Source of the DNA: Ailurus styani
Taxonomy: Eukaryota > Chordata > Mammalia > Carnivora > Ailuridae
Assembly (NCBI GenBank): GCA_002007465.1
Contig: LNAC01000752.1
Coordinates: 244,413-308,412 of the forward strand
DNA length: 64,000 nt
Reading direction: 5' to 3'
The position numbers were made by a program, and so were the translations under genes. The number at the start of each line of letters is the position of its first letter. Within the stretch, counting starts at the first letter, position 1. Below are positions 33,974-44,031 of the stretch, piece after piece. Under the pieces are notes generated by a model. The model was not told the DNA's origin. It saw nothing but the letters and a program-made list of their open reading frames with translations, and did no database searches.

Positions 33974-34154
33974 GGGGCACCTGAGTGGCTCAGTTGGTGA
34001 AATGTCTGCCTTAGACTCAGGTCATGACCTCAGGGTCCTGGGAGCCCCCTGTCAGGCTCCCTGCTCAGTAGGGAGTCTGCTTCTCCCTCTCCCTCTGCCC
34101 CTCCCCACTCGTGATGACTCTCTCTCTCTCAAATAAATAAAATCTTTAAAAGAA
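33974..34154 (+). mobile_element. SINEC, sense
   Basis: Head cacctgagtggctcagttgg; a short deletion removes part of the B-box side (gtcctgggagccccctg). TSDs agaattcactacagta (33958) and agaattcattacaata (34155). Confidence 0.95.
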
Positions 34155-34170
34155 AGAATTCATTACAATA

Positions 34171-34461
34171 GTGCTGTGAGTTCAACCTTGTGGTAGGTGC
34201 TAGGAAAAAAGACGTGTGTGAATGTGTATTAAACAACATAAAAGAATCATAATCTTGTGTTAGATGGAGTGGAACAGCTACAACATTATGAGAGAAGTTA
34301 CTGTGAGCTAAATATTGGCATGCTCTGGTTTAAGTAACAAACTCAACCTTGACATGTCATACTACGGTCTTGCCCACAATATCATATGTCATTTTTTAAT
34401 GTTTATGTGTTTCATGATCATATATTCAAATATTTGAAAGTATCCCAATTAGACCATTCCA
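34171..34461. other. Single-copy DNA
   Basis: Nothing recognised. Confidence 0.4.
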
Positions 34462-34618
34462 TATATATAATATAAATATATAATATGTAATATAAATAAA
34501 TATATGTTATAAATATGTTATAATTTATAATATATAAATATATAACAAAATAAATGTGTATTTATATGTAATAATACATATAACACATAATATTATATAT
34601 TTATAATACACAAATTAA
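34462..34618. repeat. AT-rich low-complexity tract
   Basis: About 155 bp of irregular TATA/AATA words with almost no G or C. Easily unpaired and a likely site of length variation and sequencing error. Confidence 0.9.
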
Positions 34619-34735
34619 CTTTTAAAGGGTTTGAAAATAAATATTATTAAACTTTGTAACAGAATTTCCAAGCATGAGCAAGTATTTATCCATCAGCAGC
34701 AAAACATGTTAATACGTTCTGGTGAGTTGTTTCCA

Positions 34736-34774
34736 TTACTGTAACAGCATTGAGNTTACTGCAACAGCATTGAG
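34736..34774. repeat. Duplicated 19 bp flanking an N at 34755 (assembly seam)
   Basis: ttactgtaacagcattgag (34736-34754) is followed by a single N and then ttactgcaacagcattgag (34756-34774), one mismatch. This is what results when two overlapping contig ends are joined with a 1-bp gap. Confidence 0.85.
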
Positions 34775-34879
34775 AAGCAAGGAACTATGTAAAAAAAATC
34801 CACCTGCTGGATTTCAATCCTTCACAGATTCTGCATAATGACTACAGAAAGGAAGAACGCAGTTATGAAATTTATTAGA

Positions 34880-34990
34880 AAAACTAAATCTTTTTTATTT
34901 CAATTCAATTCAATCAACATGTAATATATTATTGTTTTCATAGGTAGAATTTAGTGATTCATCAATTGCATATAAGACCCAGTGCTCAAA
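34880..34990 (-). mobile_element. Carnivoran LINE-1 3' end fragment, antisense
   Basis: T-rich and caattcaattcaatcaac at the left is the reversed tail. It is followed by aatatattattgttttcata, gtagaatttagtgattcatc and agacccagtgctca, the reversed L1 3' UTR. Confidence 0.85.
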
Positions 34991-35002
34991 ACTAAATCTC
35001 TC

Positions 35003-35200
35003 TTTTTTTTAGGATCTTATTTATTTATTTGACAGAGAAATAGAGGGAGAGGACAAGTAGGCAAAGCAGCAGGCAGAGGGAGAGGAAGAAGCAGGCTCTC
35101 CACTGAGCAGGGAGCCCAGTGCGGGGCTCAATCCCAGGATCCTGGCATCATGACCCGAGCCGAAGGCAGCCTCTTAACTGACTGAGCCACCCAGGCGCTC
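35003..35200 (-). mobile_element. SINEC, antisense, beside the L1 end
   Basis: Reversed full copy. TSD ctaaatctctc at 34992 and 35201. It inserted directly next to the L1 3' end. Confidence 0.95.
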
Positions 35201-35212
35201 CTAAATCTCTCC

Positions 35213-36024
35213 TAATGAGAAATGTAATTAAAGCCTATAAACACCAGATTTCTGAAGATGAACTGAGAAAGAGTATGAACGCATTTTGTAAATGGAAAAT
35301 CATTATCATGACGGTGTTAGAATCATCATGATCATTTCAGGTATAAAATTGCTGGGAAAAAAAGTCGAACACAAAGTTAATATACCTGAACCCAATTCTG
35401 TTGTGTTGTGTTCTCAAAGCAGAGTTAGGTTTCATTCCAGATTGAGGACTGAAGCTATTCACTCCACAACTCAAGTAAAATCAATTGGGTAGTAACCACT
35501 GACAGAATAAATCATTTTGCTCTTCAATCAGCTTGCTTCCTGATCAATCTGCACAGCTCATTTTGAGAACTCCGTGATTTTAACTACTGTTGAGATCTCA
35601 AGAGTTTACAGAGCCTTCTGACCTGCCTGTGGAGATTAATGACATACGTAATCACGTTCTTTCTAACGGATGAAAAAGATCTGACAGATAAAATGGTGGC
35701 CAACCTCCACAGAAAATGAAGCGTGTGTATGGCATCCCATACACAGTGGACCAGCAATAAAAACAGGTGTATGGGAAATGGGGGTTCCAACCTCCTCTGT
35801 AGCAACATGACACTTCATAGAGAAAGCCTTCTCCAGGGGCCACTTCATGAGTTCTTAGGTCAGAAAAATGTTCTTTCTGTGCCTGTAAGGTTCAGAGATG
35901 TCTCTCCTTTCTCCTATGCCTCCCTTTTCTGAGCTGCCATTCCAACCACACAGCCTTCAAACTCTATGTTCGATCCTAAATTAAGTGCTTTAAATAGATT
36001 ATATCTCAACTTTATATTCTAAGC
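35213..36024. other. Single-copy DNA, no gene seen
   Basis: No repeat or exon recognised; frames under 80 codons. Confidence 0.45.
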
Positions 36025-36252
36025 TCAAAACCCTATGTTACTAACATTTATTCAGTGCTACACGCCAGGCTCTGCTATAAACACGTTACATGAGTTATCT
36101 CAAAGCAGCTTTGAGAAGTGACACTATCATCACACCCAGTTTTACATATTAGAAAACCAAGGCTGAGGGAAACTAATTTACTTAAGGTCATCCGACCAGT
36201 AAGTGGCTGAGTGTGGGTTCTAGCCCACATGGACATGCCTCTGGACCAAGCT
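36025..36252 (-). mobile_element. MIR, antisense, near full length
   Basis: The best-preserved MIR here: ctaacatttattcagtgcta, cgccaggctctgctataaac, tgagttatctcaaagcagct, cccagttttacatattagaa, ttaaggtcatccgaccagta, agtggctgagtgtgggttct, down to the tRNA-like B-box side. Confidence 0.9.
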
Positions 36253-36977
36253 CTGTTGTGTATGTGAAATATTTCAAAACTACTGAGAAGCAGAATGTAT
36301 AATATACATTACCCAGCTTTGGCACAAATGCACACAAACTGAAAGATACAGATAATCCTTGACATAAAAATACACTTTGAGGTAAAATCGAGCTTCTCTA
36401 CCCAAAAGAAAAGGGCAACAGGGAGGGGAGGACAGAAGTGGATCCATGGCCCCATAAGCAAAGTCCTATTACTCATAGGGTGAGTCACCAAGAAGGTGCT
36501 TCCTGAAAGTTCACTGAACACATAGCATTTTCTTATTCAAGTATGTCAGCGAGGTCAGAACAGATCACCTGAATATAAACAGGACTCTCAAAGAGGGAGG
36601 AATTCAGCCACATTCCGCAGTGAAAGGGCTACCCTTTCCCTCTGCCCCGCCCCACCCTCTCCCCTTCCTCCCAGCCCGCTCCTCTCCCACCTCCAGGGCT
36701 TAGCCTCCAGCAGCCAAAAGAAGAAAGGCTGAGTGCTGGGCACAGCATCCTTCCTCCCGGCTCAGGCAGTCAGAATAGTATATGAAACGGGAGAGAAGGC
36801 AGTAGTTACCTCTGGGCAGAAATGGGGGAAGACAGTTGGGATAGGAATTCAATTAAATTGGTGATGTTCCGTTTCATAGCTGGGCAGAGAGGACAGTGAT
36901 GTTTCCTGTATCATTCCTTACACATTGTATGTATGAGCTGATTACATGCCTACGGAATGCGAAGGGCAGAAGGAACT
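36253..36977. other. Single-copy DNA with a pyrimidine tract
   Basis: C/T-rich tract at about 36629-36702. The 36780-36950 part may be an old L1 3' UTR (tagttacctctgggcag). No exon. Confidence 0.4.
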
Positions 36978-37255
36978 GAGGGGAGAAAGGAGTTTACAGT
37001 GGTTCAGAGAGGAAAGTAAATGAAAGCATAAGAAAGATAAAAGGAAAGAAGGGAGAGAAAGTGAGGGAAAAAATTACAGTGGAGAGGGGCGCCTGGGTGG
37101 CTCAGTTGGTTAAGCGTCTGCCTTGAGCTCAGATCATGATCTCAGGGTCCTGGGTTCAGCCCTGCATTGGGCTCCCTGCTCAACGGGGAGTCCGCTACTC
37201 CCTCTCCCTCTGCCCCTCCCCCTGTTCGTTTTCTCTCTCTCTGTCTCAAATAAAT
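36978..37255. repeat. Copy A of a locally duplicated block
   Basis: It starts gaggggagaaaggagtttac and runs into the sense SINE at 37087. The same sequence returns 575 bp downstream after an N. It includes the real left TSD of that SINE. Confidence 0.9.
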
Positions 37256-37274
37256 AAAATCTTTTTTTAAAAAA
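37087..37274 (+). mobile_element. SINEC, sense
   Basis: Head gcgcctgggtggctcagttg, gttaagcgtctgccttgagc variant, TC-rich part, AAATAAATAAAATC tail. TSDs attacagtggagag (37073) and atcacggtggagag (37275), two mismatches. Confidence 0.96.
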
Positions 37275-37334
37275 ATCACGGTGGAGAGGGTAGGGAAGGA
37301 GCCTGAGGCAAGACCACAGGTCTCAGCAGGGATC

Positions 37335-37551
37335 TTTTTTTTTTTTTTTTAAAGATTTTTATTTATTTATTTGACACAGAGAGAGAGATTACAAGTAGGC
37401 AGAGAGGCAGGCAGAGAGACAGGGGGAGGAGGAAGCAGGCTCCCCAGCAGGCTCCCTGCTGAGCAGAGAGCCCGCTGAGCAGAGAGCCCAATGCGGGCCT
37501 CGATCCCAGGACGCTGAGATCATGACCTGAGCCGAAAGCAGAGGCTTTAAC
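37335..37551 (-). mobile_element. SINEC, antisense, cut by an assembly N
   Basis: Reversed copy starting with a T-run. It carries the variants gacacagagagagagattac and acgctgagatcatgacctga, plus an internal tandem duplication of ctgagcagagagccc (about 37459-37488). It stops at aggctttaac before N at 37552, so its tRNA-like head is missing. The likely left TSD gatctttt (37331) reappears right after the next N, at 37895. Confidence 0.93.
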
Positions 37552-37552
37552 N

Positions 37553-37893
37553 GAGGGGAGAAAGGAGTTTACAGTGGTTCAGAGAGGAAAGTAAATGAAA
37601 GCATAAGAAAGATAAAAGGAAAGAAGGGAGAGAAAGTGAGGGAAAAAATTACAGTGGAGAGGGGCGCCTGGGTGGCTCAGTTGGTTAAGCGTCTGCCTTG
37701 AGCTCAGATCATGATCTCAGGGTCCTGGGTTCAGCCCTGCATTGGGCTCCCTGCTCTACGGGGAGTCCGCTACTCCCTCTCCTTCTGCCCCTCCCCCTGT
37801 TCGTTTTCTCTCTCTCTGTCTCATATAAATAAGGGAGCCCGATGCGGGCCTCGATCCCAGGACTCTGAGATCATGACCTGAGCTGAAGGCAGA
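37553..37893. repeat. Chimeric duplicated block between two Ns (probable misassembly)
   Basis: Bases 37553-37830 repeat 36978-37255 with a few differences (for example ctctacgg for ctcaacgg). At about 37833 the sequence switches, within a sense SINE, to 59 bases of an antisense SINE identical to 38185-38243. Single Ns stand at 37552 and 37894. A sense SINE turning in mid-tail into an antisense SINE is not a natural insertion, so the block is best read as an assembly artefact. Confidence 0.85.
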
Positions 37894-37894
37894 N

Positions 37895-38060
37895 GATCTT
37901 TTAACAAAAAAAGTAGGAGGAAAAAAAATCACCAAGGCCAGAGAGGAACGAAAGATATAAAGACATGAAAATGAGGAAGTTATGAGCACATGATGGGATA
38001 AATATAAAAATAATTTTAAAAGGGTTTGTAAAAATAAAATTTTCAGATGGGACTCTATGC
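37895..38060. other. Single-copy DNA
   Basis: Begins with gatctttt, the presumed right TSD of the truncated antisense SINE at 37335. A-rich, nothing else recognised. Confidence 0.5.
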
Positions 38061-38074
38061 TTTGAGCTTGCTTT

Positions 38075-38274
38075 TTTTTAAGATTTTATTTATTTATTTA
38101 TTTGACAGAGAGAGATCACAAGTAGTCAGAGAGGCAGGCAGAGAGAGAGGAGGAAGCAGGCTCCCCACTGAGCAGGGAGCCCGNGAGCCCGATGCGGGCC
38201 TCGATCCCAGGACTCTGAGATCATGACCTGAGCTGAAGGCAGAGGCTTTAACCCACTGAACCACCCAGGCGCCC
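38075..38274 (-). mobile_element. SINEC, antisense, with an internal N
   Basis: Reversed copy with a perfect 14-bp TSD tttgagcttgcttt at 38061 and 38275. At 38184 an N splits a duplicated gagcccg, so 8 bp are probably surplus. The element is otherwise complete. Confidence 0.95.
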
Positions 38275-38288
38275 TTTGAGCTTGCTTT

Positions 38289-39504
38289 AAAGGGGAACCT
38301 CAAAAGGGCGAACATGAACATTGCGATGGAGGAGGCTCCAAAACCAAATGGAGTGGGACCTCAGCCATGGGGTAAGAGGCGCTATTTCCTCAACGGACTC
38401 ATCACTTTGAGCTCCGGCCCTTATTTTCGGTGGAAATCTTTGCTAAAACACTACGCTTCGCAGCCTTCTGAAATAGAATCGAACCTTTTCTCTACCCCTC
38501 AGGGTCATCACCAAGAACTTAGGGGTCACGTGCAGAGGGCTGGGCCCCCCCAGGGGACAGGGTGGGCAAGCCCAGAGGATGGACACGCTGGCCACAGGGA
38601 AGCCAAATAACGGACACTTGTTGACATCAGAGTGCGGACACCCCCTTCCTGGGCGCAGTGGACCTTCAAATTCTCTTCCGCGAAACAGCCACAAGCTTCA
38701 CACCAGATCTGCCCCCGTCGCCTCCTCTTCTCCACGGGCCTGGCCCCGCCTCCTAGGGGAGCAGCCACTGCATAAACCTCAAAAGCACCCCAGGCAATCA
38801 CGAGCCTCCGTAAGCCCGCTGCCCCCCGAGATCCGTGCAGTCACACCACAGAAAAGCAGCCTCCCTTCCTCACAGCGACAAACCTTAGGACCCCGACTTG
38901 GCCCAGTGTTGGCTGACTGCAGGAAAGGCACCTGGCGTTTCCTACCGGAAGGGAGCTGCAAACATGCAGTGAGAAGGGAATGAGCTAGAAACTGCCGCTT
39001 CAGAGCCTCGTGGGCCTCCCCGCGAAATCCCCGAAACCGGAGCCATTCTGTTCCCTGAGAAAAAAGGAAGTATTGGAAAAACCGCGCGTGCTGCGGCTTT
39101 CTAGAAGCTCTGGAGAGAATGGAGTCAGTCAGATGTACAGTTGGCATCTCAAACTGACAATTACTGCATGTCTGCTACTCATGTGAATGAAGGGATCGGT
39201 AGCCTGTCGGGCAAGAAAGCAAGGAGGTGGGGAAGCAGAACAGGGTCCTTTACTTAGTACTTGAAACACATCATTTTCGAACTTCTTAGCTTTTGTCAGT
39301 GGGGTTTACACTGTTATTCCAGATTCTAAAAATCCAATGTAGGGTAGTATTATCTATAGCTAGTGTGCAATGGTTCTTCAAAAGTGCAAAGTAAATAGTC
39401 ATTACTGTGAAATTGAACATAATTTATTCTAACATGAAAATATCAGGGGGAAAAAGGACATGTGGGAAATTGATCCTTCTCTGAAATATATAATTATTGG
39501 GGGA
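38289..39504. other. Single-copy DNA, no supported gene
   Basis: A 98-codon frame opens at 38314 and contains an early ggggtaag that resembles a splice donor (about 38369). A 134-codon frame lies at 38579-38983. Neither has a recognisable domain. GC is raised at 38500-38800. Confidence 0.4.
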
Positions 39505-39592
39505 GTATTTAAATTCACGTTAGTTAACATATAGTATATTATAAGTCTCGGGGTAGAATTTAGTGTTTCATCAGCTGCCTATACGAAATGTA
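39505..39592 (-). mobile_element. Carnivoran LINE-1 3' end fragment, antisense
   Basis: The order tatttaaattcacgttagtt, aacatatagtatattataag, ggggtagaatttagtgtttc, atcagctgcctatac is the reversed L1 3' UTR. Confidence 0.85.
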
Positions 39593-39689
39593 TATTATTA
39601 AATCTCAAACGTGTGCATTAGTTTTGAGCAGTAGGATGACTATAAATTTAGCATAGACACTGTATTCGGATTTTGTTTTGTTTCACCAC

Positions 39690-39957
39690 AGCCTTTCTCA
39701 ATCAGGGCTCCACCTAACTTAATCCTTAGAGAGCTACACTGTATAGAAAATGATTTACATGACTATTTTCTCAATTCTCTCAAGGATGGTACATAGCTGG
39801 TACATTACATTCCATGAACACCTTAAGACATTAGAGTTTGATGAAGCCCCTGAACCACCTCCAAATGTCATGGAAATACTTTGCAGAGATGTGCACATGA
39901 GCAGTTTTGATTCTAAAAATGATCATGACCCAAAAGGTTAAGAACCACCATCCTAGA
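39690..39957. mobile_element. Possible hAT-type DNA element
   Basis: The left end cagcctttctcaatcagggc and the right end ggttaagaaccaccatccta look like a decayed inverted pair of the ggttctcaacc type. The interior is not recognised. Confidence 0.35.
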
Positions 39958-40210
39958 AAATTAGTAACATCACAAGAAAATGCAGTGTTTATAGTAGAAA
40001 ATAACTCTGAGAAATGAAGCATTAAAGGGTAAAGATTTATTTTCCCAATGTTTACTGCCTACATCTTTCCAAATCCATATCTCTTTAGCTTCTCTCTCTA
40101 CATACAGGGATCGAGAACCCTGCGTAACTCCAAATTGCTCTCCTATGACTCTGCAAGGTGAAATTCTAACCCTGGAGGAGGTGTCACACAGATGGTGTTT
40201 TATTTCTATT
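39958..40210. other. Single-copy DNA
   Basis: Nothing recognised. Confidence 0.4.
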
Positions 40211-40412
40211 ATTTTTTAAGAATTTATATTTATTTATTTTAGAGAAAGAGAGAGAGAGCACAAGCAAGGGGAGCAGCAGAGGGAGAAGGAGAAGGCACAT
40301 GGTGTGCTCCCCACTGAGCAGGGAGCCTGATGCGGGGCTCGATCCCAGGACCCCGGGATCGTGATCTTAGCTGAAGGCAGACGCTTAACCCACTGAACCA
40401 CCCAGGCATCCC
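40211..40412 (-). mobile_element. SINEC, antisense
   Basis: TTTTTTAAGAATTTATATTT tail, gagaaagagagagagagcac, cggggctcgatcccaggacc, gtgatcttagctgaaggcag, ctgaaccacccaggcatccc. The ends are not fixed by a clear TSD. Confidence 0.94.
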
Positions 40413-41013
40413 ACATACACTGTCTTAAATCAGCAGGTTTTATTTGCAGTGGTTCAGGAGGCTTTGGGGTTTAAATTTATAGTGTACTTATTATACTCGC
40501 CATCTATTAAGTGAGTCTGTCAAGATATATAATCATAGGGCAGCAACTTCACTGCCTCATGTACTTGCCCCAGATTTTATAGTTCTTAGATATATTTAAA
40601 ACATACACCCTCCCCTAATAATCAGATCAAAGTCTGAGGTTACAAAATAAAATACAAAAGAGTAGCCACGCCGAGGCACAGGATTGTTACATCAGCCTGT
40701 CGGGCTCCACGGACCCGGATCGGCAAATCACCACAGCGGGTCAAACTGTTACCGCCTGACACGGTCCAGGCACAATCGGGCCCAGATGTGTGGAGAAGGG
40801 ACCAGAGCTCAGGGAACAATGTGATTACTACAGAAAGCCTCAAGTTCCCTGCAGGACTGAGGAAAACCAGGTCCCACGTTAGGGCAGTGTCACTAATTCC
40901 CTCGTGTTCTTTAGGGTCCAGGTCAGGTGGCCTAAGTTGTTGTTCTTTATGCCGTAAGGGGTTAAGTTGTCTACCACACGGGGATGCCACTACTGTAGTA
41001 ATTATGTTAAAAA
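40413..41013. other. Single-copy DNA, no gene seen
   Basis: Opposed frames of 127 and 143 codons overlap at 40640-41219; the second runs into a SINE. No domain recognised. Confidence 0.45.
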
Positions 41014-41028
41014 GTGAAGTCAAATCTT

Positions 41029-41261
41029 TTTTTTTTAAATGGAAGGTTTTTTTTAATTTTAAAAATTTTTTAAAATATTTTATTTATTTATTTGACAGAG
41101 AGAGACACAGCGAGAGCGGGAACACAAGCAGGGGGAGTGGGAGAGGGAGAAGCAGGCTTCCCAAAGAGCAGGAGGCCCGATGCGGGGCTCGAGTCCAGGA
41201 CCCCGGGATCATGACCTGAGCCGAAGGCAGACACTTAATGACTGAGCCACCCAGGCGTCCC
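41029..41261 (-). mobile_element. SINEC, antisense, with a long rearranged tail
   Basis: Reversed copy. The tail of about 60 bp contains several T- and A-runs and an odd ggaaggtttt insert. TSDs gtgaagtcaaatctt (41014) and gtgaggtcaaatctt (41262), one mismatch. Confidence 0.95.
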
Positions 41262-41358
41262 GTGAGGTCAAATCTTCAAGACAATGTGGTGGATGACTCC
41301 AGGTGTCTCTGAAGCAGAACTGATTATGTCTATCTAGCTGAGAAGATGAGTGCATTTC

Positions 41359-41571
41359 TTTTCTTTCTTTTTTTTTAAGAGAGAAAGCAAGAGCGCAAGC
41401 AGTGGGGAGGGGCAGAGAGAGAGACAGAGACAGAGAGAGGGAATCTTAGGCAGGCTCTATGCCTGCTCGGTGCGGAGCCCGACACGGGGCTCGATCCGAT
41501 GACTCCAAGATCATCACCTGAGCTGAAATTGAGAGTGGGATGCTTAACCAACTGTGCCACCCAGGCGCCCC
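41359..41571 (-). mobile_element. SINEC, antisense (old)
   Basis: Reversed copy with aatcttaggcaggctctatg and cacctgagctgaaattgaga. TSDs aagatgagtgcatttct (41342) and aagataggtatatttct (41572). Confidence 0.93.
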
Positions 41572-41588
41572 AAGATAGGTATATTTCT

Positions 41589-42185
41589 GTCATCAGAATG
41601 AGATATGAAGCAGAATGTGGTTACATTTCCAGTTTTATGCTCACTTACGAGCTGAAGCTACGTAGCTGTCTCCCACTTTATGTCCTCCTATGAATGTCTG
41701 TGCACCTGGCTCCCCAAGACTCCAGATGCCACTGTGGACGATATCCTAGTCACGCCCGAGGCCTTAAACAGTGAGCGCTTGATGCTTTTTCCTCTTTAAT
41801 CATACAATTATTTAATCAGATGCTTTTACAGATGACAAAGCTTTCGACAGCACGATGCCCATGTGGGAAGGCCATTTTCCTCTGACCCGGTGAAGTCTGC
41901 ACCATCGGCCTCTGAGCAGAAGCTTCATTCAGGGTAGGACCGAAGCGCCTCTACCTACAGAGCAAGAAGGCCCATGAAGCAGGTGCGGTACCAGCTGTAC
42001 TGATCCGAGGAGGCCCTGACTTGTTTCCCCCATCAGCAGAGTACAACCACCTGTCATTTCCCTGGAACAAAAGGTGCACCAGCTTATTTCATTAAGAATC
42101 GAAACACGTGATTATTGCCATAACTCAAATAAATACTTTTGTATGATTTGCCGTTTTAAAAGTACCTGTAAAACCAGACTTGATT
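41589..42185. other. Single-copy DNA, no gene seen
   Basis: No recognised repeat or exon. Confidence 0.45.
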
Positions 42186-42199
42186 CAAAACCCATAGAT

Positions 42200-42380
42200 G
42201 GGGCGCCTGGGTGGCTCAGTCATTAAGTGTCTGCCTTCAGCTCAGGTCATGATCCCAGGGTCCTGAGATCAAGCCCCACGTCCGGCTCCCTGCTCAGCAG
42301 GAAGCCTGCTTCTCCCTCTCCCACTCCCCGTTTGTATCCCCTCTCTCGCCATCTCTCTGAAACAAACAAAAAAACCGAAA
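42200..42380 (+). mobile_element. SINEC, sense
   Basis: Head gcgcctgggtggctcagtca, tail CAAACAAAAAAACC. TSDs caaaacccatagat (42186) and caaaacccacagat (42381), one mismatch. Confidence 0.95.
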
Positions 42381-42569
42381 CAAAACCCACAGATATTTAT
42401 GGCGGGAAGGGCAAACAATGCACAAAATACCGTGGGATGGTGCACAGTCGGTGTGGGTCTCGCAGCTTAATATTCCGTCCGCTTTACTGTCTCAGTTATC
42501 TTGTCAAAATCTATTGCTGCTCCCCAGTGTCCAATATGCCGGATTTTGACTAAAGAAGTTTATCACAAT

Positions 42570-42980
42570 GTGGTCCACTTGATGTATCCAGTCTACTTCT
42601 TTCTAGACCCAGCGCACAGGCTCTGCTCAACTCCGGCCAATATTCCAGCCTCTCCTTTCTTCCAGAAGTCCCGCTCTCTAGCCCCCTCATTCCAAATCCC
42701 AGGGCAGCTCAGGGTCCGTCGACATTTCCTTTCCTTCCAAGAAGGCTTCTCCAATCCTGCCGCCTCCAGGATCACCCCCATTCCCTCTGCCTCCAGGATC
42801 ACCCCCTTCCCTGAAGACGGCAGCCTGTGTAACTGTCCCCAGCGGCCGGCCCGTAATTTATGAGCAGCGTGGGCATGAGAATTTGTTTCAGGTGAGCGGT
42901 CCTCTCTCCCCACCTAGATGAGTTCCTAGAATGCAAACACTCCCTGTGCCTCCAGAAGGCAGGCCCGAATGAATAAATAA
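42570..42980 (+). mobile_element. L2-like relic
   Basis: Order: ttatcacaatgtggtccact, ccttccaagaaggcttctcc, tgagttcctagaatgcaaac, ccagaaggcaggcccgaatg, aataaata. This resembles the L2 3' end. A near-tandem duplication of gcctccaggatcaccccc sits at 42760 and 42789. Confidence 0.45.
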
Positions 42981-43033
42981 CAGATAAACTGCCTCACCCG
43001 TGTTTTCACTGGCAAAGAATGTACCGTTGAGGT

Positions 43034-43235
43034 CAGTGGTTCTCAAACTTGAGTGTACAGCAGAACCACTAGGAAAGTGTAGCACAGATGGCTGCTCCCC
43101 CTGCCCCCCTCACACACCAGGCTCCAAGTCCATAGGTCTGCAGTGCAGCCCAAGAATGTGCACGTCTAACAGGTCCCCAGATGGTGCTGACGGTGCGAGT
43201 CCTGGGGCCGCACGGTTCGCTCGCTTGGCAGGAGA
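43034..43235 (+). mobile_element. MER5A element, well preserved left end
   Basis: Begins with the family terminus cagtggttctcaaacttgag, followed by cagcagaaccactagg, accaggctccaagtccatag, aatgtgcacgtctaacaggt and ccccagatggtgctga. Non-autonomous hAT-Charlie element. Confidence 0.85.
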
Positions 43236-43455
43236 GGGAAGGCAGCATAAAACGTTGAGGAACGCACAGGTCAGGAAGCCCAGAGAACTGGCTTCTTCGC
43301 TTGTTCTGGTCCTGGCCACTATCTGGCCTTGGCCGGTCATGGTTTTAGTTTCCTCTCCCATCTGTCAGGTGGGGATGACATGGTTCGCCCCATTGCTTGA
43401 AACTGTCATAAGGATCAAATACCATCAGCGGAGAATAATGAGATGTAAGTAACAA
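43236..43455. other. Single-copy or decayed MIR DNA
   Basis: The words ctggttctggccactatctg-like (gttctggtcctggccactat) and cctctcccatctgtcaggtg suggest a MIR piece; not firm. Confidence 0.35.
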
Positions 43456-43468
43456 TAAAAGCAAGGTT

Positions 43469-43665
43469 TTTTTTTTTTAAGATTTTATTTATTTATTTCA
43501 CAGAGGGAGAAAGATCACAAGTAGGCAGAGATGCAGGCCGAGAGAGAGGGGAAAGCAGGCTCCCCGCTGAGGAGAGAGCCCGATGCGGGCCTCGATCCCA
43601 GGACCCTGAGATCATGACCTGAGCTGAAGGCAGAGGCTTTAACCCACTGAGCCACCCAGGCGCCC
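43469..43665 (-). mobile_element. SINEC, antisense
   Basis: Reversed full copy. TSD taaaagcaagg / taaaagcaagt at 43456 and 43666. Confidence 0.96.
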
Positions 43666-43679
43666 TAAAAGCAAGTTTT

Positions 43680-43889
43680 AAAGGAAGTTACTTTACAAAT
43701 GCACCGGGCACATGACAGGTATTCTGGAAATAAGTGTTGCATTTAACTACTGTTTGGCCTGACATTTCATATCTAAATCAAGTTTCTTGAGGCATGGACT
43801 GATTGTGTCCTTCAGGGCAATTTCATCGGTTAGAGAGAAATTTTTTATGAGAATTGCTCCCTATAAGTACCACCAATTTTAGCTTCAAG
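43680..43889. other. Single-copy DNA
   Basis: Nothing recognised. Confidence 0.4.
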
Positions 43890-44031
43890 GGGAATTTTTG
43901 ATTACCATGCTTGTTTCATTCAGAATATCTGAACCCCACCATATTTTTTTTTTTTTAAAGATTTTATTTATTNGGGAATTTTTGATTACCATGCTTGTTT
44001 CATTCAGAATATCTGAACCCCACCATATTTT
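43890..44031. repeat. Duplicated flank around N at 43973; start of an unassembled SINE
   Basis: Bases 43890-43947 (gggaatttttgattaccatg to accatatttt) recur at 43974-44031. Between them are a T-run and aaagattttatttatt, the first bases of an antisense SINEC, then N. The second copy continues into unique sequence (ctgcatttat) with no SINE. This fits two alleles, one with and one without a SINE, joined in one scaffold. Confidence 0.82.

Noticed and set aside
36978..37893. Genuine segmental duplication at 36978 and 37553
   Set aside because: The copies meet at single Ns and one ends in an impossible sense-to-antisense SINE switch, so assembly error is the simpler reading.
38314..38610. 98-codon frame starting MNIAMEEAPKPNGV with a donor-like ggggtaag inside
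   Set aside because: No homologue recognised, the frame runs through the supposed donor, and no acceptor or partner exon could be found. Kept only as a note.
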